DNA of 20,635 nucleotides. Source: Saccoglossus kowalevskii (lineage: Eukaryota; Hemichordata; Enteropneusta; Harrimaniidae). Shown here piece after piece: positions 1 to 10,020 of this stretch. The first letter of the stretch is position 1. The number at the start of each line of letters is the position of its first letter. Below the pieces are notes generated by a model. The model searched no databases. It saw only the letters and a list, made by a program, of their open reading frames with translations, and was not told the DNA's origin. The DNA is taken from the NCBI RefSeq assembly GCF_000003605.2, contig NW_003110008.1, positions 18,844-39,478 of the forward strand, written 5' to 3'. Made by a program: the position numbers and the translations under genes.

Positions 1-24
1 CACGGGGAGGGTGTGGAGTTCTGT

Positions 25-1279
25 CATAGTATTGCACGGCAGACTACATGTACATAGTATTGCACAACGGACTACATAGTATTGCACAGCAGACTACATA
101 GTATTTCACGGCAGACTACATGTACATAGTATTGCACAGCTGACTACACAGTATTGCACGGCAGACGACATAGTATTGTCCGGCAGACTACATGTACATA
201 GTATTGCACAGCAGACTACATAGTATTGCACAGCAGACTATATAGTATTGCAAAACAGACTACATAGTATTGCAAAACAGACTATATAGTATTGCACGGC
301 AGACTACGTAGTATTGCACGGCAGACTATATAGTATTGCAAAACAGACTACATGGTATTGCAAAACAGACTATATAGTATTGCAAAACAGACTATATAGT
401 ATTGCAAAACAGACTACATAGTATTGCAAAACAGACTACATAGTATTGCAAAACAGACTACATAGTATTGCAAAACAGACTATATAGTATTGCACAGCAG
501 ACTATATAGTATTGCAAAACAGACTATATAGTATTTCACGGCAGACTACATAGTATTGCAAAACAGACTACATAGTATTGCAAAACAGACTACATAGTAT
601 TGCACGGCAGACTACATAGTATTGCAAAACAGACTATATAGTATTGCACGGCAGACTATTTGCAAAACAGACTATATAGTATTTCACGGCAGACTACATA
701 GTATTTCACGGCAGACTACATAGTATTGCACGGCAGACTACATAGTATTGCAAAACAGACTACATGTTATTGCACGGCAGACTATATGGTACTGCACGGC
801 AGACTATATAGTATTGCACGGCAGACTATATAGTATTGCACGGCAGACTATATAGTATTGCACGGCAGACTATATAGTATTGCACGACAGACTATATAGT
901 ATTGCACGGCAGACTACATAGTATTGCAAAACAGACTACATAGTATTGCAAAACAGACTACATAGTATTGCAAAAGAGACTACATAGTATTTCACGGCAG
1001 ACTACATAGTATTGCACGGCAGACTATATAGTATTGCACGGCAGACTATATAATATTGCACGGCAGACTATATAGTATTGCAAAAGAGACTACATAGTAT
1101 TGCACGGCAGACTACATAGTATTGCACGGCAGACTACATAGTATAATTGCACAGCAGACTACATAGTATTTCACGGCAGACTACATAATATTGCACGGCA
1201 GACTACATAGTATTGCACGGCAGACTATATAGTATTGCACGGCAGACTACATAGTATTGCACGGCAGACTACATAGTAC
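25..1279. repeat. 22-bp minisatellite array, degenerate
   Basis: About 57 head-to-tail copies of a 22-bp unit with core CATAGTATTGCAC, joined by a short GGCAGACTA-type segment. Units vary at fixed places: CACGGC, CACAGC or AAAAC after TTG; TTTCAC in place of TTGCAC; and ACTACA or ACTATA. Longer units containing CATGTACATAG occur only in the first 200 bases. One unit near 655-665 is shortened, and one near 1141-1150 has a two-base insertion. The array ends abruptly at about 1279. Its left end starts only 24 bases into the window, after unrelated sequence. No coding potential is seen. Confidence 0.95.
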
Positions 1280-2376
1280 GAAGGAAATGCGGTACAATAT
1301 ACTACACAGTTAATGAGTGTGTTTTACTTAATTATGTCTTTCAGTTCAAAATGTTGCCAATTAATCTTTTCTGGGAAATAAATTCGACCACGTGTAAAAG
1401 CGGTCTGTTCAAATTTGCGAGTTGTGGTAATACTATGCAAGCTGTCGCCAATCAACTTTCTGATACATCTGTTACTATATTGGTGCCAAGTAAACTTTTT
1501 ACAGAGACACATATTGTATACATGTACATTACGTTTGAGTTTTAACATTAGATCAGCTGCTTCGAGAAAGAAATATGCCACCATTCAATGGAACAATTTA
1601 TTTAAAACCTAACATTTTAAATGAAAAAAAATCTCCCTTGGGTCAGGCTTTCCACAGAACGCACGACAAATGATTCTGCAATTAGTCGGATAATTCTGTC
1701 GTTATGGCAACACAAAGCTCGTTTTTTTGATTTGAAGATGGGCGCCATTTGCGTCATAGAGACAGTTAGATATAAATACTCAAGGATAATCCAATAAAAT
1801 GTTAGCCGTAAAATCAGCCGTAATACTTGGACCTTTTCACTTGATAGCATTTGAGATAAAATATTGGATTTATAATGAATCCAGGCGTAAGACGTAGTCG
1901 AATGACAGGATTACGCGATTTGCTGCGATATAATTACGATCTCTCGCTTAATCTCAGGCTCAGCTCAATTTTGCGCCGAGAATATTTGTGTACTTCAAGT
2001 TTCTTATTATATAAATTCATGTAGACGTTGGGACATGTGTTGTTCTTATCAGAGTTCAATGATATAATATAATGTTTCACGTTGGATCAGTGTGTTCACT
2101 GTTTCACTGTATCTTAGTTGTAGGTGACGGTGCTGCTGTCTGTATCAACTCAGAAACAGACCGATTGAGACGGCGTTAACTTAAATGGCGTTCAACGCTA
2201 GTTGCATTTATTTTGAGCGACGCGTAGAGCTATACTGAGATAAAGTAGAACATTTAATTACACTAAACCACTTGAATTATGCCTGTATATCTTAATGGAA
2301 CCGACAATCTGTTGTTTCGTACGCCGTACAAGTCACTACCTTAATAATGTACTCAATGGAAAATAATGCATGCGAC

Positions 2377-2411
2377 AATAATAATAATAATAATAATAAA
2401 TAATAATAATA
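2377..2411. repeat. (AAT)n microsatellite
   Basis: About eleven AAT triplets with one slipped base near 2398. It creates spurious poly-Tyr/Leu frames on the minus strand. Confidence 0.9.
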
Positions 2412-2621
2412 GTTGTTTTTGTAATAATAATTGTTGTCGTCAATATATTCGTTGAATGGGATACCGTGTTTAACAGTGGCAACAAAAGTGTGCATTCCCG
2501 TTGACAGATTGTAGCCTTAGCGATAGGCAAGTTCACACGTCGTTTTAGAATTAAATACCTCTTCACAGTCGGAGCTCTGTGTCTTGTTATAGTTAATTTG
2601 ATCGCATCATTTGCGGGAATT

Positions 2622-2704
2622 GTTGTCAAAACAAGCCCAAATAGAACACATTATTCATGATATCAACCCAGCGTGGTTAGTTGTCAAAACAAACCCAAAT
2701 AAAA
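2622..2704. repeat. Short direct duplication, 58-bp offset
   Basis: The segment beginning GTTGTCAAAACAA at 2622 recurs at 2680 with about three differences over some 24 bases. The 34 bases between the copies are unrelated. It looks like a local duplication; no function is evident. Confidence 0.65.
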
Positions 2705-3068
2705 TACGACTTTTGGCATGAACAGAAACAACCGGCTGCCATACAGCGCTCTAATTTATAAAAAAAAGGCATTTGAAAAACAAAACAAAACAGTGTTTCA
2801 TATTGGGAGTATACCTCGATTAGAAAGTTGTATTTGTATTTGTAATTTAACTTTCGTCTATCAACTCTAATTTGATAGTCACGTTGTTGTTTTGTTTGAA
2901 CAGGCACAATACCAGGCTACATAGAACGAGCTGAACACAAGGTATTTACATAAAAAATGGGCTGTATAAATTATAACATTTAGAACTGTGACCACATGTC
3001 GTAATTTCATTCATTTTCGGTAAAAACTGTTACACTTTCAATTCAGTAATTGCTATATCAAAGAACAT

Positions 3069-3491
3069 AATCTGTGGAGAGATAGTGTATTTGCAATCTG
3101 TGGAGAGATAGTGTATTTGCAATCTGTGGAGAGATAGTGTATTTGCAATCTGTGGAGAGATAGTGTATTTGCAATCTGTGGAGAGATAGTGTATTTGCAA
3201 TCTGTGGAGAGATAGTGTATTTGCAATCTGTGGAGAGATAGTGTATTTGCAATCTGTGGAGAGATAGTGTATTTGCAATCTGTGGAGAGATAGTGTATTT
3301 GCAATCTGTGGAGAGATAGTGTATTTGCAATCTGTGGAGAGATAGTGTATTTGCAATCTGTGGAGAGATAGTGTATTTGCAATCTGTGGAGAGATAGTGT
3401 ATTTGCAATCTGTGGAGAGATAGTGTATTTGCAATCTGTGGAGAGATAGTGTATTTGCAATCTGTGGAGAGATAGTGTATTTGCAATCTGT
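3069..3491. repeat. 26-bp minisatellite, 16 identical copies
   Basis: Sixteen full units of 26 bp plus 7 bases of a seventeenth, beginning AATCTGTGGAGAG and ending GTGTATTTGC. I found no substitution in any copy, which implies recent expansion or strong homogenisation. Because 26 is not a multiple of three and the unit has no stop on the minus strand, all three minus frames stay open through the array and give 135-204 codon frames with a 26-residue period. These are not evidence of a gene. Confidence 0.97.
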
Positions 3492-3810
3492 CGTCTTCTT
3501 TATACACCAAGAGTCTGTCTCATCCGGGATTATATCGTTATCGACTCGTATTTTAATGAAAAACGACGTTAAAATAAATTTCGAATTTATAATATATTTT
3601 ACTGTTTTACACCCCACTTGCCGTTTCCGTTTATTTATGTTCAAACCAGCATGTGCCGTAACCCTTGGCGCTCAAGTCTAAAAAAACAACTTAATAATCG
3701 CCAGCTAAACAGCCAAAAAAAAAAACGCAACGAAAAAACATTGACATTTTAATTCAATTTAAAAACAACTGTTTTATTTTATTTCTCAAATTTATAATAC
3801 ATAAAAAAAA

Positions 3811-3830
3811 CGTGGTATGGTCGTACCACG
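3811..3830. repeat. Perfect inverted repeat, 7-bp arms
   Basis: CGTGGTA and TACCACG flank a six-base loop. It follows an A-rich tract. It could be a chance palindrome or a protein-binding site; there is no further support. Confidence 0.6.
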
Positions 3831-3914
3831 GTAGCGCTAAAAGTGTGTATTGAAATGTGCACTCTCTCCCGTCGCGCATGTTAAACTTCATTTTGCATTA
3901 AAAATACAAGCACA

Positions 3915-3978
3915 CAATATTATTAATAATAATATTAACGTGTACTATTGTATAATATTATTATTATTAATACTATTG
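3915..3978. repeat. AT-rich stem-loop, about 23-bp arms
   Basis: The left arm (3915-3937) begins CAATATTATT. The right arm (3953-3978) ends ACTATTG and is its reverse complement apart from a three-base bulge and a mismatch. The loop is 15 bases. The arms are almost entirely A and T, so simple-sequence expansion is as likely as selection. The size resembles a small hairpin precursor, but composition argues against a microRNA. Confidence 0.6.
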
Positions 3979-4621
3979 CAAAGTGCAAACTTTTTGCCCA
4001 AGGACATATTATTTCTATCAGTGGATACTTCGAACTTAAGATTACAAAAAATACAGTGACAAATATACCACGGTTAGTGTGAACGATGTGATATCAATGG
4101 CGTACACTGACCAACACGTCAAATTGTGTAGTCTCTGTTCTCGTCCATGAAACTGGACATCTGGACAATATCCAGATTATACAGGATAATGTCCACGTTG
4201 ATTGAAGTGGCCGTGTCGCTGTCATCGAATAAACTGGAACAAAAAAGTAAAATCCCCCAGATTAGCTCTTATTTCATCGTATCAGTTAATCTGTCCAAAT
4301 TAGCGACAGATAATCGTAAATCCTATATTGTGTGGTCATTAACGTGACAGTGTGTCGTGTCATATTACGGAAAGGATCTACACCTATTCCCACCAAGTTT
4401 CTACTATGACTACACGTGCTATGCGACTAATTGCACGCCCAATGTCGACCCCTGAAACGTAATAATAGTAATTTGAGTCAAAATGCTATTGATTAAGACA
4501 TATATTTGGATGCCGAGTCAGGCGGAAAGCTTAACCCAAATTACCCGGCATTCCGAACAATGGGTATTACCGTGAACGCGGAGACACTAAATATTCCCAT
4601 ATTTCAATTTAAACTACGATC

Positions 4622-4692
4622 TATAAATTGGGTTGGCAGGCATATTGCTCATATATCCCCGGACAAGTGGGAGAGGAGCTACATTAGGAACG
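4622..4692 (+). promoter_or_regulatory. Possible NHLH promoter and non-coding first exon
   Basis: TATAAAT at 4622-4628 is followed about 25 bases later by a rough initiator (TCATATA, 4649-4655). A very good 5' splice site follows, exon G at 4692 then GTGAGTAA from 4693. Vertebrate NHLH genes carry untranslated sequence in an upstream exon, and the NHLH coding exon here has a clear acceptor, so an upstream exon must exist somewhere. This is the best-looking donor found upstream. Weaker alternatives are GTGAGT at 6291 and 6991 and GTAAGT at 7327. The link is inferred. Confidence 0.22.
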
Positions 4693-4932
4693 GTGAGTAA
4701 ATGAAGGTGTCATCCATTTTCTAATTCACGATATATCACCGTTACACTTTTAACAGTCAATATTTTTGCGTACATATCGGCTCTGTATCCGATGGGTGTT
4801 CTCGAGTTGTTTTGAACACTTATTTTACAGCTAAGGCATTTCCGCACAATCCTAATACTGAATTGCTGGCATAAATATCGTAAAATAAGTTAAAAATAAA
4901 CATGAACATATTCTCTCAAAACATTGAGAATT

Positions 4933-4940
4933 ATTTGCAT
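4933..4940 (-). promoter_or_regulatory. Octamer (POU-type) site
   Basis: ATTTGCAT, the reverse complement of the octamer ATGCAAAT. POU-domain factors, many of them neural, bind this sequence. It lies inside the inferred NHLH intron. An 8-mer match alone is weak. Confidence 0.3.
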
Positions 4941-6782
4941 TAGAGTCCTTGTTAGCAGCCATTGCTGCTTTATTAAAAATGCCGTGTGTTTGCAGATGGG
5001 ATAAGCCAGTCGCGTAAAATTCGCCAGAAATTAAAACATGGTTGTCATGTAAATAGTCCGTTATGAATGGGTGGATAAACGGCGAATTTAATCAAATTGA
5101 TGCATTTTTACACGCGAGCATAATTTGCCGAGCACACAACAATAAACGACACCGAAATAGACTATAATCTCCATGCTAACTGTCATGAAAAGGTCGGAAG
5201 GAATATTGCCAGCAAATCGGATTACGGAGCGCTTTGAAAAGGATCTACGAGAGCGACCATCTCAAGACTACCTGGGTTACGCTGCATTGTTACAAACTGA
5301 CAATGTTTCATTTGCACGCACCTCTAAGTTTACCAAAATAAACGCATATAATCATTTGAATGAAAATCATTGTCATTATCCACTTTTCAATTTTCCTTGT
5401 TTTATTTTTTTTCTTGATAGCTATTTATATTTTAAACTTATTTTTGTTTGTTTAATTATTTATTTATTTATTTCTACGGCTAACACTACAACAGATTATA
5501 CTGATACTCCCAGCTTTACTGTTGGTTATGCTGTACAAACTGAAACCAAATTTATATATATGAAAACAAAAAAAAAGCTTATTTTTATCGTATTCATCTT
5601 TGCACGACATGAATAGATAATTTGTTCATTTTTTTCTGATCTAATTATTGTGGAATTTATTATAAATTACATTAAAATAACAGGATGACTCATATCGTTC
5701 AATTTGACCCTAAGTCGCAGATTTGATGATCGTATCTCGCCTTGCCCTCGTACAACTGCTCACAGCGCGAGACGCTTTCGATTAACAGAATTGTTGTTGT
5801 TAGCCTCTAGCGGTCGGTGCAATGAATGCATTTTTCTCTAAGGGGTAGTCTTTATTCTTCTTCTTTTTATAATAATAAAAAAAAACTGCAATTTGAGGAT
5901 TCAAGTACATAATAATATTGCGATAAAGGTCTCCCTGTGACGGCGATGACAAAGTGCTTAACGCGTCGTGGTAATCGGAAAGATAGCCATACAGTGGTTT
6001 TGAATATTGTGTTTCGATTGCGATATGTGATGAGTACAATAAAAGTTCATTCTGAGTGTAAATTGATAACTATGTTACACTGTGTCAATGTATAAAAAAA
6101 AGCTCGACGTGTAGCAATATGCGCGCCTAATAATATCGCTACATTTTACTTGCAATGTGATTAATTTGTGGTCGTTTTGCATTAGCAATCAACAAAAATT
6201 AAAGCATGCCTAGAAAATCATCGTTTCGATGTACAGCAGTTAAAATAACTTTACCATATTATGAACTTATAATGTACAGACCGACACCAGTGTGAGTCCG
6301 AATTTACCATTTACCCGTGATCGCGGGTGCGCTTGATTCGAATACGAAAGTTGGTGTGATTGTTTACAAATAACCGTATAAATGATTGCTTTTTGTAAAA
6401 ACAAAACAGGCCCCTTTATTTTTTTTACCTACATTCGCTTACCAGAAGACACTAGAATAGACAGGTGGGCACAGTACTGAGCACTGGAGCGTAGAATAAC
6501 CCTATCATTGCTACTAATATGGGGCACTGGTCATATCCATTAGTATTATTGGATGGCAGAATGATTGTTTACAAAACGGAAGCGAGATCAATTAAATATC
6601 ATGCCATAACAGTAATACCGCTGTGATGTCGATATGAGAAGAATGTGTGCATATGATTAGTTCTCGTTTCGTTGTATTATTATTGTCCCGACCAGTGAAA
6701 TATACACCGTTGAACTGACATGTGTTATACGCACACATCAACGGCCGAAAATAAAAACTAATCAGGCAAATTGATACTAATT

Positions 6783-6790
6783 ATGCAAAT
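6783..6790 (+). promoter_or_regulatory. Octamer (POU-type) site
   Basis: ATGCAAAT inside the context AATTATGCAAATTTG, about 1.6 kb upstream of the NHLH coding exon. It is a second perfect octamer in the same inferred intron. Confidence 0.35.
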
Positions 6791-7012
6791 TTGAAGCGCA
6801 CCGCTCATTAAAACAAGAAAAAGGCAGCAATTTGACGACGCGCCCTAATAATAAGAATGTCAATCTTATCAAGAGCTATAGTAACAGCCATTGTTGTTGT
6901 GTTCATTACATAATATTGTATATTTCAATGTCATCGTTGAGCTGTAACAATGGAATTGACAACGCAATCGACATTAGGCAATATATCGACGTGAGTCGGA
7001 ATGGTCTGTACA

Positions 7013-7020
7013 TGACGTCA
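7013..7020. promoter_or_regulatory. Full palindromic CRE
   Basis: TGACGTCA, the complete CREB/ATF palindrome, about 1.4 kb upstream of the NHLH start codon. Two more full copies lie at 15743 and 18855. Confidence 0.35.
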
Positions 7021-8343
7021 TTGCGGTTCAAAGTTCGAACATTGCTGAACATAAAACAGACGAGATGCTGCATGGAAAGTCTGTCGGTTAGAAATGTTGA
7101 CATCTATAAACAATGGACGCACACCAGTTAATACCTGAGTGGGACACTCTCGCTAGTGTTATCAACATGACAAAAGTATACACTTAAAATTCTTTCTGTA
7201 GAGGTCAGCTTAAAATGAGAATATGATAAACTCTCTACGTGAAAGCACTTTCATAGCATTCGGAAAACACTTGACAAAATAAAATAATGAATAATAACAC
7301 AACACTTTGAATTGACGCCATATACTGTAAGTTGTGGAATAACTCCAACATGAATAAACGTGACCCACGCTATTGTTTTTTTCGATGGCATTAATTGTAA
7401 TAACGTTTTCTGTTATTCGGCGAATAGTATCGAGCTTTCACAGTGCCCATTTAAAAGATTGTTTTGTTGGAAATTATAGCAAAAATTGAAAAAGCACTCT
7501 CTAGGACTCATTGGGGAGCTGTAACTGGTCGCAATTAGTGAGTGAGTGCTGTGATCGGGATGGCGTCGTTTGAGGTAACATGCACATCTGTCAGTCTTGC
7601 TACAGGCGATTCCCTCGGGTAGCAACTGACTAGAGGTAGTAACGGTATAATTTGTTTAGACTACACAAGCCAAATTGCGGGCATATTTGGCAACATTTTA
7701 AGCAGAAATTGCGTCTGCTCGAATATTTATTAGTGTATTGCTCTGAGTTGTGATTTCTCGAATGAGACGACGTTGTCTTAAATATAGCTAGAGCCAGAGA
7801 CACTATGCTGGCCTTCTGTTACGTGAATAGAATTCGTAATAAATTTAATGCCACTGTCTTATAGTTGGGCCTTGTGGGGAGTTTGTTTCTGCAGAAAATT
7901 GAGTTCTTCTTTAAAAAAATACAAATATGTAATGTTCCAGTATTGCAGGGTCACTATTTTAAACATTTTTCAAAGACGCCATATATTGTACTCGTTATAG
8001 GAATGATTAAATAGAAAATTAAAAACACGGGAAATGTTTCCTGGCTTTCATTTTTGTTCTTATAACAGAGCATATCCATTCTGTATTGGTGTAAAACAGA
8101 GGAAAGGCGGCCTCTCTCTCATATCGGTCTTATCACTTCCAATTTGCAATGCCATGCTTTACGCTTCACCAGTTTTACGTGATGTATATTTTATTTACAA
8201 GAAATGGACGTCACTGACGAGTATTCCAAGGTCTTTACATGAAACGATACTAGTTTCAACTAAGACAAATTAAATATACGAATGAATATATCAATGTATT
8301 GTTTACTACAGAATCAAACGTATTTTCTTGATAAATATTAATA

Positions 8344-8362
8344 ACTTTGAACTTTTTTTCAG
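8344..8362 (+). other. 3' splice site of the NHLH coding exon
   Basis: A pyrimidine tract runs directly into TTTTTTTCAG, ending at 8362, with a plausible A-containing branch region just upstream. The exon would start at 8363, 46 bases before the start codon. A weaker alternative AG (TTTCCAG) ends at 8388. Using it would remove the in-frame stop at 8373 and could in principle allow extra coding sequence from an upstream exon. Confidence 0.65.
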
Positions 8363-8408
8363 AAGTCGGCAATAGAAGGAATTTCCAGTCGTACATTTAC
8401 TACTGAAA

Positions 8409-8738
8409 ATGGTGCTACCAACGATAAAGCAAGAACCCCGTGAACTATCGTCGGAAGCAGAGGTGAACGAGAACGAACTTACTGGGCCCAATGGACGGTC
8501 ACGAAGTGAAACACACCTGACTCGTGAAGAACGAAGACGGCGGCGACGAGCTACGGCAAAATATCGAACAGCGCATGCCACTCGGGAACGAATACGGGTC
8601 GAGGCATTTAATGTGGCTTTCGGAGAACTTCGGAAATTGCTCCCGACTCTACCGCCAGACAAGAAACTATCCAAAATTGAAATTCTTCGTCTAGCCATAT
8701 GTTATATATCATATTTGAATCATGTGTTGGATGTATAG
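8409..8738 (+). CDS. NHLH/HEN family bHLH transcription factor
   Basis: A 109-residue nuclear DNA-binding protein, co-orthologous with vertebrate NHLH1 and NHLH2 (HEN1/NSCL), which act in developing neurons as E-box-binding bHLH factors. An arginine run (R42-R47) leads into the basic region (about 48-63) with HATRERIRV and the E-box-contacting Glu60. Helix 1 spans about 64-78, the loop TLPPDKK about 80-86, and helix 2 about 87-107. The protein ends [10 protein letters not shown], the family's characteristic terminus right after helix 2. I6-K7-Q8-E9 fits a SUMO acceptor pattern. The start is supported by context GAAAATGG and an in-frame TAG at 8373-8375. Human paralogues have about 133-135 residues; the shortening is all in the variable amino-terminal part. 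The family call is near certain. The choice between NHLH1 and NHLH2 is not meaningful for an invertebrate, so the symbol is nominal. Confidence 0.97.
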   Translation: MVLPTIKQEPRELSSEAEVNENELTGPNGRSRSETHLTREERRRRRRATAKYRTAHATRERIRVEAFNVAFGELRKLLPTLPPDKKLSKIEILRLAICYISYLNHVLDV

Positions 8739-8751
8739 TTGCCATGGTTAC
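8738..8751. promoter_or_regulatory. X-box-like palindrome at the NHLH stop codon
   Basis: GTTGCCATGGTTAC matches the RFX X-box pattern (GTNRCC, spacer, RGYAAC) with one mismatch in the right half. It overlaps the last base of the stop codon. A weaker relative, GTTGCTATGGTTGT, lies at 9608-9621. Confidence 0.25.
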
Positions 8752-8937
8752 CTACAATATATATTAAAGACACCAACAACGAAAGATGTATGCCTCTTTC
8801 AAGACTATGTGTTGGTTCAGTCGTACGGACTTTACAGAAATCAGGTGTAGAATAATACAGCATTAAATGAAACTAAGTTGTGTACATATTTTGAACTTTA
8901 TGGTTGTGATTATTCATAATTTGTTCCGTTACTTTGT

Positions 8938-8943
8938 AATAAA
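8938..8943 (+). terminator. Poly(A) signal of NHLH
   Basis: AATAAA 200 bases after the stop codon, followed from about 8974 by GT-rich sequence (GCGTGTTATATGTGGG) suited to cleavage-factor binding. It implies a 3' untranslated region of roughly 220 bases. An ATTAAA at 8763-8768 is only 25 bases after the stop and is less likely. Confidence 0.6.
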
Positions 8944-8960
8944 TTAATCAAAATTGGAGA

Positions 8961-10020
8961 GATTAATGGACATGGCGTGTTATATGTGGGATTGAAATCT
9001 GAAGACACCGTCATGAACTTGACTGTACGCCACACTCGAAACATTGCCATAGTTACTGTGACAACTAATTCCAATACTTCAAGGGAGAATCAAGCAGCTA
9101 ATACATCGACAATATACTTGCCGGCAGAACAACAACAGCAACAACAACGATTCTTCTTAAATTCAATGCCGTGTGTTTGTTTGAATAGACGTCCGCCATC
9201 TCTGTGATTGTACATGTATTTACCTTTTAGTTTTAACAGAATACTACCAGGGACTAAGTGCAATATAGTATGTCAATATACTTATGAGTCATGGGCACTT
9301 CGATGGGGCTTCCAATGACCTACCATGTTACGAACCACTTCCCAGACTTACCGTTTTTATTTGTATATGGTTACAATAATTTGTAATTTGGTTTGAATCA
9401 CGTGTTCAATTTTGGAAGTAGTGCAAAACACTTTCACCCCTATTTTTGAGATCAAATCACGTGACAACCGTCTGCAAAGCGCGAGATGCTAACCGAATAA
9501 TAACTTCAAGCTGTTATAGGTGGTTCATTACGTCACGAGAACACAATCTTTGTTAATAAAATATATATATAAGACAAGTCGTAATTCAGTCGTATATGTG
9601 TTCCATGGTTGCTATGGTTGTATGAGCAGTCAAATCTTTGTTTATATCCAACACGTGACAATTTGTACGACACATGGTTGATTTACAATACGAAACTTCT
9701 CGCAGCACTACTATACTTTTCACAACTTTAATTTTCACATTAATACTCACACTAATTACTTATAATAGAAACGTAACTATTGCAATACCATTTGTTTTAA
9801 AACGCTTCTTTTATATATCAAAGTGAAACGTAACTTCTTGTAATATAAACCTAAATAAAACCAGTATATATAACTTTAATTTTCTTACAGCGCAACTTTT
9901 ATTCCACCTAAAACAATTTACTTTCTCAGAAGTGAATTCGTCACCATTGCCACTGCAAAGAGAAAACAATTAATAAATCGACAAATATTACATTTCAAAA
10001 ATTTTCGTTTCCTAATATGG
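8961..10020. other. Gene-free stretch downstream of NHLH
   Basis: No gene supported. It contains a CAA/CAG-rich run (9125-9149), three CACGTG palindromes (9399, 9458, 9652) and the X-box-like sequence at 9608. A 76-codon frame ending at 9207 owes its glutamines to the CAA run and resembles nothing known. Confidence 0.55.

Larger units (their letters stand above)
1280..3068. other. Gene-free stretch
   Basis: No exon, RNA gene or transposon recognised. Open frames are short (under 100 codons) and do not resemble known proteins. It holds an AAT microsatellite and a short duplication, listed separately. Confidence 0.6.
3492..4620. other. Gene-free stretch
   Basis: No supported gene. It is AT-rich, with homopolymer A near 3715-3725 and two stem-loops listed separately. 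Confidence 0.6.
4693..8362 (+). other. Inferred NHLH 5' intron or upstream region
   Basis: No coding exon is recognised across 3.7 kb. If the donor at 4693 pairs with the acceptor at 8361-8362, this is the single intron of the NHLH gene; otherwise it is upstream DNA containing another first exon. It contains two canonical octamers and one full CRE. No CACGTG occurs here, in contrast with the downstream half of the window. A 147-codon frame at 5173-5616 is rated spurious. Confidence 0.35.

Noticed and set aside
3030-3644. 204-codon and overlapping 150/135-codon minus-strand frames
   Set aside because: They are the stop-free 26-bp unit read in different frames. All three minus frames are open across the array, and the flanking parts resemble nothing.
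4506-4700. 64-codon frame overlapping the candidate first exon
   Set aside because: It begins with TTG rather than ATG, and the stop is part of the GTGAGTAA donor. No similarity was recognised.
5173-5616. 147-codon ATG frame with a hydrophobic stretch
   Set aside because: The hydrophobic part comes from a T-rich run with TTTA repeats. No recognisable domain, poly(A) signal or splice context was seen.
8306-8698. 130-codon minus-strand frame opposite NHLH
   Set aside because: It is the shadow of the conserved NHLH coding strand, with a low-complexity Arg/Ser composition.
8763-8768. ATTAAA as the NHLH poly(A) signal
   Set aside because: It is only 25 bases after the stop codon and lacks a clear GT-rich element. 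AATAAA at 8938 is better placed.
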